A stretch of 64,000 bases of DNA. Origin: Tomocerus qinae (lineage: Eukaryota > Arthropoda > Collembola > Entomobryomorpha > Tomoceridae). The stretch covers positions 31,744,001 through 31,808,000 of the forward strand of contig CM034546.1 in assembly GCA_020055645.1 (NCBI GenBank). The letters are read 5' to 3'. Positions 37,383-49,204 of the stretch are shown piece by piece (positions within the stretch are counted from its first letter, which is position 1; the number at the start of each line of letters is the position of its first letter). The position numbers and the translations under genes were made by a program. A model generated the notes under the pieces. The model ran no database searches. It worked only from the letters and a program-made list of their open reading frames with translations, and was not told the origin of the DNA.

Positions 37383-37424
37383 TGTACAGATTTTAGTTGC
37401 GCTGTGTCGGGCCATCAGTGCAGG
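37383..37424 (-). promoter_or_regulatory. Conserved upstream block of ZnF gene A
   Basis: A 42-base block beginning 'tgtacagattttagttgc' and ending 'catcagtgcagg' is identical at 46270-46311 upstream of copy B. It lies about 160 bases before the ATG, where flanking sequence has diverged, so it may be core promoter or 5' UTR. Confidence 0.4.
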
Positions 37425-37478
37425 TTAAGATACAGTAGAATTTCACTTTGAGCCTTGAGCATTTTGATTCAGTTCTAT

Positions 37479-38227
37479 TTAACCCTTAACCGGATGACTC
37501 ACAGAGTTCAACTAGCCGGTGGGTAGTGGCTAGGTGGCTAGGGGGTAAAAGTGGCTAGTGGGCGGGCAAAATGTCAGGTGGCTAGTGGGCAAAAGGGGCA
37601 AAAGTAAAATTAAGGTTTTAAAAATAGCAGAAAAAAATTGCAAACATAACTCACGCAAGTAAACTAACTGTTTGTCATTGAAAATCGGAGTTAATAATAT
37701 TCTAGTAAGCCTGTTTTTAGGTACGCATAAACGAAGAGACATCGATGCGACATCTATTTTGGTAGATGAACTACGATTTAGACTTTTTGCCCCTTTTACC
37801 CCTTTTGCCCCCTTTGCCCCTTTTGCCCGGGTGGGTGGGCAAAATGTAAAAAAGCCGGCTAAAATAGAACTCTGATGACTCAGTCCTTCTTGGGACTATT
37901 TTATTTTGAGCGTGTATCTTTTGGGGAAGGACTTGTCCTATAAACTCAGGATTTTCAGTAACTGCCTCTAATTCATCTGTCGGCTTATATTTTTAAATTT
38001 GAACTAATTCTAGTTCTCCAAGGTTGTTTAAAAAATGTTGGAATGAAAGATGACCCCAATTTTATCCTCTATAGGATATCATAGTGCTTCCAGAGACCCA
38101 TAAGACTCTACAGGATGTAAGTTTGCAGACCAAACAAGCTAGGCACTTTTAACCTGTATCTCAAAAAGGACTACGGACTATGTTATCCTTTAATGTTGGT
38201 CCGGAGAGTCATCCGGTATTGGGTTAA
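37479..38227. mobile_element. piggyBac-type MITE with TTAA duplication, carrying a nested insertion
   Basis: TTAA at 37479-37482 and 38224-38227 flanks inverted ends CCCTTAACCGGATGACTC (left) and the inverse of CCCAATACCGGATGACTC (right). A TTAA target site with CCC-starting ends is typical of piggyBac. Without the nested hAT-type MITE the element would be about 360 bp. There is no transposase. Confidence 0.75.
37502..37874. mobile_element. hAT-type MITE nested in the piggyBac-type MITE
   Basis: The 8-bp duplication ATGACTCA (37494-37501 and 37875-37882) flanks ends CAGAGTTC and GAACTCTG. Eight-base duplications and a CAGAG start fit hAT elements. Inner arms carry 'gggcaaaatgt' type repeats in inverted order. 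Non-autonomous and about 373 bp. Confidence 0.8.
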
Positions 38228-38255
38228 GTTTGAACTTCACATGAACGTTGCATAA

Positions 38256-39393
38256 GGACCTACCGGAGACCCGAAAGCCGAGTGCCGTAGACCCGAAAAC
38301 CGAAAACCCTAGACCCGAAAACCGAATCCCCCAGACCCAAACACCGAATCCCCCAGACCCGAATTTGAGCCCTGGACATCCGAAAATGCCCGAAAACCCT
38401 CAATTCCATCACTCAAGTGGTCAAAATGGTCAAAACTTCCAACATGACCACCCAGGTGGTCAAAATGGTCAAAACCTCCAACATGACCACCCAGGTGGTC
38501 AAAATGGTCAAAACCTCCAACATAACCACCCAAGAGGTCAAAAAGGTCAAAACCTCCAACATGACCACCCAAGTGGTCAAAATGGTCAAATCCTCCAACA
38601 TGACCACACAAGAGGTCAAAATTGTCAAAACCGCCAACATGACCACCCAAGTGGTCAAAACATCCAGTATGACCACCCAAGTGGTCAAAACATCCAGTAT
38701 TACCACCCAAGTGGTCAAAATGGTCAAAACCTCTAATATGACCTCCCAGGTGGTCAAAATGGTTAAATCCTCCAATTTCTTTTCCCCAGAAGTCAAAATG
38801 GTCAAGACCTCCACTTTCACTACCCAAGTGGTCAAAATGGTCAAAACCTCCAAATTCACCACCCAAGTGGTCAAAATGATCACTTGGGTGATCATGTTGG
38901 AGATTTTAACCATTTTGACCACTTGGGTGGTCATGTTAGAGGTTTTGATTATTTTGATAACTAAGGTGGTCATGTTGGAGGTTTTGACCATTTTGACCAA
39001 TAGGGTGATCATGTTGGAGGTTTTGACCATTTTGACCAATAGGGTGATCATGTTGGAGGTTTTGACCATTTTGACCATACTTGGCTGGTCATGTTGGAGG
39101 TTTTGACCATTTTGACCAATTATGTGGTCCAGTTGGAGGTTTTGACCATTTTGTCCACTTGGGTGGTGGAATTGAGGGTTTTCGGGAATTTTCGGATTCG
39201 GGTCCGTGGGATTCGGTGTTCGGGTCTGAGGGATTCGGTTTTTGGGTCTAGGGTATTCGGTTTTCGGGTCTACGGTTTTTGGGTCTAGGGTATTCGGTTT
39301 TCGGGTCTACGGTTTTTGGGTCTAGGGTATTCGATTTTCGGGTCTAGGGTATTCGGGTCTACGGCATTAGGCTTCCGGGTCTCCGATAGGTCC
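38256..39393. mobile_element. Foldback element built of an inverted 39-bp minisatellite
   Basis: Outer ends GGACCTACCGGAGACCCG and the inverse of GGACCTATCGGAGACCCG enclose short repeats (acccgaaaaccgaa type). Inside these is a 39-bp minisatellite (13 codons, e.g. HPGGQNGQNLQHD), about 12 units forward (38405-38880) and about 7 units inverted (38881-39170), some shortened to 30 bp. The whole 1.14 kb can fold on itself, like Drosophila FB elements, whose arms are also tandem repeats. The unit length is a multiple of three and stop-free in several frames, giving long false ORFs on both strands. I see no target duplication. Confidence 0.75.
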
Positions 39394-40389
39394 CCGATTG
39401 CTATTATATTGTTATCTCTGGGGAATAAATATTTTTGTATTTTGTATCAATTACACAGCCTGCTAAATTATCAAGTGCAAAGATGTGCGATTCATTTATT
39501 AATATACCACTGTCAATGAGCTATATTTATATAGTACTGTCAGGATCAGGATGCCAATATTATTATTTATTCCCTTATCTTGCCACTTACTTTAATGCAG
39601 CACACCATAATTGCATAACTGCAGACACTGCACTGCAGTCAATTCGCATTATATATAGGTACCTTGTGTTTTACAGCACTTCCATTACGTTACCTTAAAA
39701 TAGCAGATTTAATTCCAATTCTGCTAATGAGTAATGGTGGACACACCATTCCTGGTGGTGGTACTGGCGGTGGTAATGTGGCTAAATATTACGTATCTTA
39801 TGTTTTAGACTAAAAACGTCATATTTAATGTGTGACTTTGATTTGATATTTTGTCATTTGACATACTTTGAAAGAACAGGGAAAATATTGGAAAGATTAT
39901 TACAACTCTGCCGCTGGGAAGGGCACTACTCAGAAATTTGAATCTAATTCTATTCCAAAAGAATGAAATTCAATCATTTTCAAACAAGTTTTAAATCATT
40001 CATATTAACATTTTCTCGTTTACATATTGATATCCATCTTCAAAGTCTATCTGACATTGACATAAATAAAAAAAGGTAAGAATATAACGATAACTTTTTT
40101 TGGATGTACATACATTCACATATACAGATAGTTATTTGCCTGAAAATAATATGGCGGAGTCACAAAGTCACACCTACACAAATATTTTAGACAACAATTA
40201 TCGATGAAGCAAAAACACAAGCAAAGATTTGCATGAAGTTTGGGTTTCAAATAATTGAGCGTATCAATAGATGTAATAACAAATATTAGTAGGTCCGTCT
40301 AAACAAAACGTAAATCGTTTGTTAGATTGAGTAAGGTAGAGGAAAATATTAAGAACCGTATAAGAGGAATAATTACATGAATCACTATT
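39394..40389. other. Spacer between foldback element and duplication copy B
   Basis: AT-rich with no supported gene or element. Confidence 0.5.
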
Positions 40390-41083
40390 TACTTGTAGTT
40401 TGTACCATTAAAATTTGAAAACTCGAGCTCAAACTCTAAATTATTATAAAGAGTGTAATGTGGACTGTTAAACAAAGTCATAAGCTGTTAAATAAGTATA
40501 TTCGTATAATGGATGCATGATTATTGTTATTTTCATCTCTTATAATATCTTTTGATAGTTTTCATAGATGCATACTTTCTATTCATATTTGTGACTCCTG
40601 AATTTCTAATGCCCAATTGTTAGTAAATTGTGACCTAACCTAACCTTGTAGCACAAATCAAGGCTAAATTAATGCAACAAGAAACAATATGGGAAACATA
40701 ATAATAATCAGGTAATAATATTAGCAATTAATGTACTCAATGGAAAAAATTAACACTATTATTACAATTTTACATACAAACATGAATTTTATAAATTAAC
40801 AAACAAAAACAAACAATAAGCAAACTAACTTTTAAACTAAATCGATTAATTTGTAGTTCTAGATAACCAAAAATTATTAACAGGATTTTAAAAAGAATAT
40901 AAATACATTAAATCTGGTGTGTCGATTACCATTACAAGGATAGGTGTGTAGTATGTACACATTGTTAGGCTGATTTTTGAGCTTAAAAACGGAATAATTA
41001 ATTAAATTTGACATTCGATACATAAATAAACACATATTTTAAAAACAAATTGAAGTTATCGTTTACGATCACTTGGAAGCACA

Positions 41084-44000
41084 TTATTCTTTGGGGCTTT
41101 GTGCGTGTCTTCTTTTATGTAATACGAGTGTATAGGACTGAGTGAATGCTCTTTCACAAATATTGCACTTGTACGGCTTCTCTCCCGTATGGATTCTTAT
41201 ATGTTTGGTCAGTGATCCCTTATCAGTAAAGCTCTTTCCACAATGTTGACACTGGAAGGGTTTTTCATTCGTGTGGCTCCGCATGTGAAGCCGTAACTCA
41301 TCTTTTCTCACAAAGCTTTTATCGCAAGAATTACATTTGTTAGTTCTTTCGTTACTATGACGTTTTTGGTGAGAGCGGCATACGGAAATCCATGCGAAGG
41401 ATTTTCCACATTGTTTGCATTTGTAGGGTTTCTTTCCATCGTGTGTATTCATGTGGTCTTTTAAAACTGCGGCGGTATTAAAGCCTTTGTTACAGACTTT
41501 ACAAATATAATCTTTCTCCAGACTATGAATTTTCATGTGAGATTTTATTTTCGTAGATGTGGAGCCACAGATTTCGCATATACTTGGTGAGACCTTCTTT
41601 TTCATATTGCATTTTCGTAGTTTTGTAATATTGGTACTTGTAGTGTTGTAGTAGCCTTCAAACTCATTTCTGATATCGTGTTGACTTTTGCGGGCTCGAG
41701 GTTTAGGAGGAATATGAGTTTTCATGTGATGGTGCAGGATATTTAATTTTAAATACTTTTTTCCGCAAATTTCACAAGAAAAATATTCTTCTTTGGTGTG
41801 GATATTCATATGTGCCTTTAAAACATCTGGATCTGAAAAGCTTCTCCCACAGAATTCGCAATTGTGAGGTTTTCCTTCTATATGACTTCTCATATGGATT
41901 TTTAAATACCTCATAGAGCACCTCACACTACAAATCTTACAAGTAGTAGTAAGATTTTTTCCTTATTATAATGTGTCTTTAGATGCTTTTGCAAATCATC
42001 TTTGAACGAGAAACGGTCCCAGCAGACCCCACATGCATAATATCTACAATCGGAATGATTTAGCCAGTGTTCGTTTCGAGTTTCATTATTTTCAAAGCCT
42101 TTTCCACACATTTTGCAGTCGACAGGATTTTGGCTATGGGTTCTCAAATGAATCTGTAAAGAATCTCTTTTCAGGAAAGTTTTTTCACAAACGACACATT
42201 TATAGAATGCGTCATACTTCTTATGGTAATTCCTATTGTGACTTTTTAAAAGGTAAGCACTTTCAAAACGACGATCACAGATTTTGCAAAGGTGTGGCTT
42301 CCTCCGTAAGTGCCTTGTCATGTGGTTTTTTGAAAAGACGATTCCCTAGAATAAATTTCCCGCATGTTTCACATTGAAAAGGTTCATTGTCATGAACAAA
42401 CATGTGAGCCTGTAAACCTGCTAACCTTTTACATAATTTACCACAAATCTTACACTTCACAATTTCATTTCGTTTAGCAGCTTTAATTTTAGCCTTTAAG
42501 ATTTTTGACTCCTCATTGATTTTGGTAGATTTTTTAGGTCTGATATATTTGATTTTTAATGGATTGTGGACTTTTCTTACGTGACGATTTCTATGGCACA
42601 CCCTTTTAAAACATTTTCCACAGATTTCACATTTATGTGGTCTTTCTTTCGAGTGAGTAACTAAATGGTCTTTTAATTCTGCTCGATTAAAATACATTTT
42701 ACCGCAGTCGTTACACGGAAACTGCTTCTCACCTCTTTTGTGACGCCTAATGTGCTGACCCAATATAATTTGACTCAAAAAAACATTTTCCGCACAATTC
42801 ACATTTGAATTTTATACCTAAATGACGAGTTTTGTGGTCGCGTAGAAGACTTGCCCATCCAAAACATTTTCCACACTCTTCGCATTTATAAGGTTTTCCT
42901 TCCCTGTGGGTTTTCATGTGCTCTTTATTTTCATTTGAAGTCGGAAAAAACATTCCACAGAAGTTACATTGAAATCTCTTCTCAATATTTACTTTGTGAT
43001 TGTTTACTTGATGACGTTTCAGTGAACTTGGGGTTTTGCAAGTTAATTTACAAACAACACAAACTAGAAGGTTGTCCAAGTCTGTCTTTTCCCGATGTGT
43101 CCATTTATGTGAGCGCAAAGAATATAATGTCGAGAAAGTACAATTACACTTGTTACAAGAATAAGCATTTTTTCCAGCGTGGGATTTCTTATGTTCCGTT
43201 AGTTTCTCCGGTACATCAAATTTTAACCCACACAGGCTGTGCATTTGTAAACCTTCTTAGTATGCGATTTCAAATGCTCCAAAAAATTGACAGACCCGAC
43301 ACACTCTTTTCCACAAAGGTGACATTTGTAACTTGGTTTGTTCTCATTGCTTTGTTCGGAAGACTTCTCTTTATCCAATGATGCGAGCTTTTGTGGTACT
43401 TTTAATGTTAGCATACAATTTGTATTGTCTTCTTCAACTGTTGGCCCATGATTATTATCCGGGGTATTGTCTTCTTCAACTGCTAACTCATGATTATTCT
43501 TCAGGACATTTTCTTCTTCACCTGTTGGTTCATGACTACTTGTCTTCGGTGATATTTCTTCCCGAATAATATCATAATTTGGATTTGACTCAATCTTTTC
43601 TGAAATTAAAATACAAAATTTATGTTTTCTCACAAAAATCCCACGGGGCTCAATTTTAGAATAGTTAGTCATTGTTGTGGAATTAAATTGTGCACATTAC
43701 TGTAATAGTTTTGCTCTCCCTGGTCCAGTGTCTTTTTTGTGGGTGTGACAAGAACTATGATAGAAAATTGAAATACAAATATTAGCACATAATCGTTACT
43801 CGATTGAGTCGAACATTATAAAATACCTGGTTTCTGCTGTTCCTTTTGCTCGCATAGTTTCATATGAACCCTTAAACTTTGCAAAACTGTAAAATATTTG
43901 CCACATTGGGGACATTTGAAAGGGTTTTCAGTTTCGGCTGCTTTAACATCTTTTCCTAGATCAATGGAATCGCCAACAACTTCACCTTTCTTACTATCCG

Positions 44001-46048
44001 AGTGCACTGGATCCTTCGCGGAAATTGAATCGCAACTTGTAACAGCCTTCCCTAAAATGGGGAACATCATGGTTACAGCAGAGGGAATGTTTAACATTAT
44101 TAAATTTATCTAATCACATATTTATATGTAACTGAATTGACAACGATTAAGAATATACACTTCAGACTCTAAGTTATTAGATTTTTTAAGTGGTAATTAA
44201 TCTCCAGAAGTTTGTGGACTTGGAAAAGAAAACACCATATTATAATATCACTATTTGCAATAAATTTTTTTTAATTTAGCAAATTTTGATCTACTTTATA
44301 TCGTGATGAAAGGTATAAACACACAATTGCAATTATAATTTAAAACGTAATTACTTAGGCTTCCTATCGACCTCGATTTTTTAATGAGTAAAAACAACTA
44401 CTAATTTTATCCGCTTATTTTAATAATTTTTAATTAATACAATACTTACTACGCTTTTTGGAATCCGAAGATACTTGTTTCGACGATTTCTTATGGGACT
44501 TGGAAGACTCTGTTATTTAAAAAGAAATTAAAGTTTATTAAAAACCATTTTAGAAATACTGATTATAACTTAATTTTAGATAATTTTGGAGGCGATCTCG
44601 GCTTTCCTGTCAATGTCAAATAATTTAGTTATTAATACAACAATACTTACTGCGCTTTTCGGAATCCGAAGATACTTGTTTCGACGATTTCTTATGGGAC
44701 TTGGAAGACTCTGTTATTCAAAAAGAAATTAAAGTTTATTAAAAACCATTTTAGAAATACTGAAAATTATAATTTAATTTTAGATAATTTTGGAGGCGAT
44801 CTCGGCTTTCCTGTCAATTTCAAATAATTTAGTCATTAATACAATACTTACTGCGCTTTTTCGGAATCCGAAGATACTTGTTTCGTCGATTTCTTATGGG
44901 GCTTGGGAGACTCTGTTATTTAAAAAGAAATAAAAGTTTATTAAAAACCATTTTAGAAATGCCGAAAATTATAACTTACTTTTAGATGATTTTGGAGGTG
45001 ATCTCGGCTTTCCTGTCAATGTTTCCAACTGGTGGCGGTCCATGTGATCTTTTAAAATTGGGGCGATGGCAATAATTTTTCCGCAGATTTTACATTTAAA
45101 TGGTGTTTCTATTGTACGGGTCTTTTCTTTCTGCATTAGTAGACTCTCAGCAAAATCTTTCCCACATGTTCCACATTTGAATGATTCACATTTATGACCA
45201 ATAAGGTTATTGTTGCCAACATCCACAACAGCATTACCTTCATCTTCCGTTCTAGGCAGCGTATTAGAGTTTTCCTTTTCATTGGGTTTCTCTACATCTC
45301 GAAAAGGCGTATTTCCTTCACACTTTTTATGTGATGCGATAATCCCTAATAATTATAATTAATTAATTAGACTATAATTCATGAGAAAATTTAACAATTA
45401 TTGGCTATTTAGGTTCCACACTGTGGATTCTTTACCTTTTTTGAAATATAATCTTACTGCTTGTGTAACTGCATTCGTAGATTTAACAATAGCAACTGTT
45501 TCTGATTTTATTGATTTCACAATTGCATTCTTTAGCTCACATTGTAGATTTTCGTAACGTTGCTGCAATTGAATTACGTGATGGAATGCGCCTTCTCCTT
45601 CCTTCACCAAAATCCAACAGGGATCACAACAATTAATCCCCGATTCTTGATCTTCGAATAAATTAAATGAGCTATAAACGTTTTCAGGAACTTGCAATAT
45701 TTTTTGTAGCAAAAACATAACTTGCTTTTGATAATTGACAGGATTAATTTCATTTGATGTTGATTCTCCTGAAAGCATATAAAAATTAAATAACTATTGT
45801 ATTTAAATAGGTCATTTTAACTTATAAGCCTTATTCATATTAGCAGTGGCGCTGATGCTAATATGAATAAGGTCTATTGGGTAAAAACGAGATAATAAAC
45901 GTTGACTTTAAATGACCAAAATGATATGAAAGCACTTTTTACCTTCATCAGTCAGATCAATCACATCATCCGTTACATTTTTATCCTTAGTTTTGTTATC
46001 TATGGGCGAACAGACTTTAAGGCACACAACGCACTTAAAACGTTCCAT
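41084..46048 (-). CDS. ZAD-like multi-C2H2 zinc-finger gene, copy B (several frameshifts in last exon)
   Basis: Exons in order: 46048-45943, 45768-45436, 45345-44980, then three alternative or tandem copies of exon 4 (44912-44852, 44710-44651, 44509-44450), 44051-43827, and a last exon from 43599 to the stop at 41084-41086. It has the same design as copy A: MERFKCVVCLKVC plus a second Cys pair, a Ser/Lys-rich linker, and about 27 C2H2 fingers. The first exon-6 finger is intact here (CHLCGKEC). The last exon breaks frame about four times relative to copy A: a TG duplication near 43230, an extra T in a T-run near 42780, an extra A near 42325 and a lost base near 41955. A full-length product is therefore not readable as assembled. 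It could be a pseudogene or an indel-rich consensus. Confidence 0.7.
44430..45020 (-). repeat. Tandem triplication of linker exon 4 in ZnF gene B
   Basis: Three units at an exact 201-bp spacing (exon left edges 44450, 44651, 44852) each contain the tail of exon 3, an intron and exon 4. The exon-4 copies encode a Ser/Lys-rich linker (e.g. KKSTKQVSSDSEK). The two distal copies are 60 bases and phase-symmetric, so any number could be included without shifting frame. The copy nearest exon 3 is 61 bases (one extra A in an A-run). The internal exon-3 tails have lost their GT donors, so they should not splice. Confidence 0.75.
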
Positions 46049-46269
46049 TTTTCGATTTTAATCAACCAACTCGACACTGATGGTTGAACTACAAGCTTAC
46101 GAACTTAACTTTAATACTTAATCATTACTTTATTGAATTGCCATAATAATCATTGGTTAACAGAAATTTTTTTGCAAAAAGACAAAAGATGTTTTTGCTT
46201 TCTTTCATCTTTAATCCAAAACTAACAATCAAAAGAAATAAGATCCCCGCAAAAACATTCGCCAAGCAC

Positions 46270-46311
46270 TGTACAGATTTTAGTTGCGCTGTGTCGGGCC
46301 ATCAGTGCAGG
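46270..46311 (-). promoter_or_regulatory. Conserved upstream block of ZnF gene B
   Basis: Identical to 37383-37424 and about 220 bases before the ATG of copy B. Confidence 0.4.
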
Positions 46312-46320
46312 GTAAGATGA

Positions 46321-47930
46321 GACTGAACTTATGAACTTTTACATTAAAAAGTCATGATTCTTTGAAACATTACATTCTAGCCAAATGCTGAATGGCTATT
46401 AAAATAAATAAAATATTTTAATAATTACATTGCATTCCATTTAGAAATTTGCCTTCGGAATCCTTACAATAAATAATATTTCCCCAGAAATTTCCCACTG
46501 TTGGGTTTGACGAGACCAAAATTGTTGTGAAACTAGACCACGCGTAAATTTCGGTGAAATATTTTTCATCAAACGATGGCAATCAAAAATGTTTGATCAA
46601 AGTTTTTTTTTGGTTTTGGTGAAATATTAGTTAGTATTCTTTACTGTGGTAACGCAGCTCTTAGTCAAACTGTTCAAAATTTACATCGTAGGAAACTTTA
46701 ATCGGTTTCTTAATTGATAGTTCATTAGTATACTATATTATACCTATAATATAACAGATAACAAAAACATTTAGTCAATTAAACATTTCTCAATATCGAC
46801 CACTTTTCATACATTTTTATAAATATGTACTTTATAGGTTACTCTTTAAAAATGCGGAAATAACTATAATAATAAGCTTATTCCCCATAATCACAATGTC
46901 ATCTCATCTGAACAAGATTATTTTACCGAGAAATGTCGAGTGCAGCATACGTCATTCTTGTAACACTAATAATAGTTGATAAACAACAATTTTCCAACTT
47001 CGTCTTACCATTACAGATGCGTAGTAAATAGCAAGAATTCCTTTACTGCTTATAAGAACATTCCAAGGAATTAATTTCAATGATAGTGAATTATATGGAA
47101 ATTAATCTGCTGTTAAAATCGACATGATATAATAAAACATCTTTTAATTAGGTCAGTTCAGGGTTATCAGTTCATTTAACTCTTATTTACTCAGAAGCAC
47201 ATCCAACGCCAAATTATGTGAATGAAGTCTTACGTATGTAATTATATTATAATTACATACGCAAGACGTTTGTGTAGAGCAGGACTACAGATGTTGTTAT
47301 AGTTTTAGTTTAGTGTTGATGGTCATGAAGTCATGAATACATGAAGAGATCATTGGTTCCTACGTGTTATTTCATAGCCCAATATGCTCAAAATGACAGT
47401 GTGTGTTTTTTCGCGAAATAATAAGCCGGACCTAACGGGTGTAGATAAATAACGATGGGTTAGAAGTATACATTTCAGAAGTAAATGAGTATATAGATTG
47501 ATTAAAAATAAACAGTTGTTATGGTGGGGGGATATGAATGCCTTAAATTTTAACAGATAAAAGAGAAAAAGATTAGGAACTCTTATGCTTAGCTGTGATA
47601 GGTTTATAGAAGCTTTAATTTTAAAATTAACGACATATCAAAACACCTTTTCATGACTTGCTGTCTCCAATTAGACTCCAATCTCAAGATATGCCGTGGT
47701 AAACTTTATTAGACAGACAGAATGGAGGGATGAAACCATAAATTTGGCGGTTTCAAGTCACTACTTGCGCTACGCTACGTAATAAGGCTTACAAATAGAA
47801 AATGAAGACCATTGATATGATAGATATTACTTTTACATGTCAGCTAAAGAAAATAAAGTGATAACGAAGAATGGCGTGAAACCATTAAACGCAATTAGGT
47901 ATAAAACATAGTTACGTCATTTATCTGTGA
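46321..47930. other. AT-rich intergenic stretch
   Basis: No supported gene. It contains the hairpin at 47227-47267. Confidence 0.55.
47227..47267. repeat. Near-perfect 41-base hairpin
   Basis: The arm 'gtcttacgtatgtaatta' is mirrored by 'taattacatacgcaagac' with one mismatch and a tiny loop. It could be a relic of a tiny foldback element or a cruciform. No flanking evidence of a small RNA gene. Confidence 0.6.
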
Positions 47931-47939
47931 TTTCTGACT

Positions 47940-47947
47940 TATAAAAG
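47940..47947 (+). promoter_or_regulatory. Probable TATA box of the tetraspan gene
   Basis: 'tataaaag' lies 92 bases before the ATG at 48039. 'cagtctcattcc' about 35 bases downstream could be the initiator. Confidence 0.5.
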
Positions 47948-48038
47948 CATTTCATCTCTCTCATTGACTTATTCTACAGTCTCATTCCACAGACTACAGT
48001 TGTCACTAACATAGTGCTTCTTGTTACACAAAGTCAAA

Positions 48039-48996
48039 ATGAAGACATTTTGCTGTGGTATCGAATTGAGAAAAAGTGGGATTGCTATCGGCGTCCTCCA
48101 AGTGGTAAGTAACAAGGAATATTATTGCCACAGCATTTTTTAAATCATCCTGAACAGATGGATAATTAATAATTATATCTGGACTGGACTCTGTTTTTAA
48201 AAAATGATCGAAGCATATCTTTAGGAAATGTTTTCATGTTCGTGGTTTAGATTTAGATATCGTCACTACATTTTACTATATACGTTGTTTATACAACATT
48301 AATATTTATAGATTGCAGCAATATATTGGGTCTGTAGAATCAGCCTAATCGAAATTCCTGTAATATCTTCTGAGGTTGAACAATTGAATAAAAATACCTA
48401 TACTATTGGTGAGGAAACCAACGAAAAAATACCCCATGGTAATGATATACTTAATTAGTAATTTCTAATTAATCCGAGAAATACTGAAAATAAACTTTGG
48501 GTGAGATTTTATGTGATTTAAATCTAATTTACAATGACTATTTACAAATTTCAGTGCTGCAGATATTATTGGTGGCACTGTACATCGACTTCTGTCTTTT
48601 TATCATACAATTTTTTGTTGCCTCATTTTTGATAATAGGAATTGTGACGGTGAGCTGCCCAAATATTTCCAAACATTAAATTTTTATTCGAAAGATGATG
48701 TGAATGGATGTTAATAAATGTAATTTTACATTATATAGCGAAAGGCGTCGTTTATGTCTGGTTGGATCAGTTACACTTGCCTGTGCTTCATTGTTGATAT
48801 TATCATGGTTTTTATTTTCCTTCGATATTTGGATCAATTGGAAGTCACACCCGAAGGTGTGAAAATGTTTTTGAGTGTACCTATAAGAGTGTATTTTACT
48901 TACGTTATAATTCAACTTCAAAATCAAATAAAAGAGGAAGTTCTTCTTGAAACTGAAAATTGTCAAGCTCAAGCTCCATTTACAGCAAAGGTCTAA
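48039..48996 (+). CDS. Small four-helix membrane protein, DUF4728-like
   Basis: Exons 48039-48104, 48312-48438, 48555-48649 and 48739-48996 join in phase to 181 aa. The start MKTFCCGIELRKSGIAIGVL is typical of small arthropod tetraspan proteins of the DUF4728 type: a Cys pair, a short basic stretch, then TM1 running into exon 2 (IAAIYWVCRISLIEI). A loop follows (about residues 44-64), then TM2 in exon 3 (LLVALYIDFCLFIIQFF plus a second hydrophobic run SFLIIGIVT) and TM3/4 in exon 4 (YTCLCFIVDIIMVFIFL). The C-terminal tail of about 50 residues is cytosolic-like and Glu/Gln-rich. Function is unknown for the family; membrane location is inferred. All junctions are GT-AG and the frame is intact. 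Confidence 0.75.
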
Positions 48997-49204
48997 GCTA
49001 CTTGCTATATTATTGTTACCATATCAACACCACTTTGTATTTAAATATAAAATAAGCTCATTTTGTACAATAATAAAATTACTTTATTTACCTACTCAAA
49101 AGAATGTATACATCAATGTATTAGTTTTACCTCCTATTATACACAACACAAAAAAATGGACTAGTTTATTTTTACTTTCTAATCATACTTATAGTTATTC
49201 TAAT

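Larger units (their letters stand above)
32000..37440 (-). repeat. Segmental duplication, copy A
   Basis: Matches 40390-46320 over the whole zinc-finger gene plus its 3' flank ('gaaa.ctcgagctcaaac' at 32022) and its 5' flank (to about 37425). The direct orientation and roughly 3-kb spacing indicate tandem gene duplication, later spread by DNA-element insertions in the spacer. Confidence 0.85.
40390..46320 (-). repeat. Segmental duplication, copy B
   Basis: Counterpart of 32000-37440. It is about 0.5 kb longer, largely through the exon-4 triplication at 44430-45020. Confidence 0.85.

Noticed and set aside
38248-39106. Four long overlapping ORFs (162-229 codons) on both strands
   Set aside because: They are by-products of a 39-bp, stop-free minisatellite in an inverted arrangement. 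No non-repeat coding sequence is present.
38400-39170. CRISPR-like array
   Set aside because: Repeats are contiguous with no unique spacers, invert midway and lie in eukaryotic DNA.
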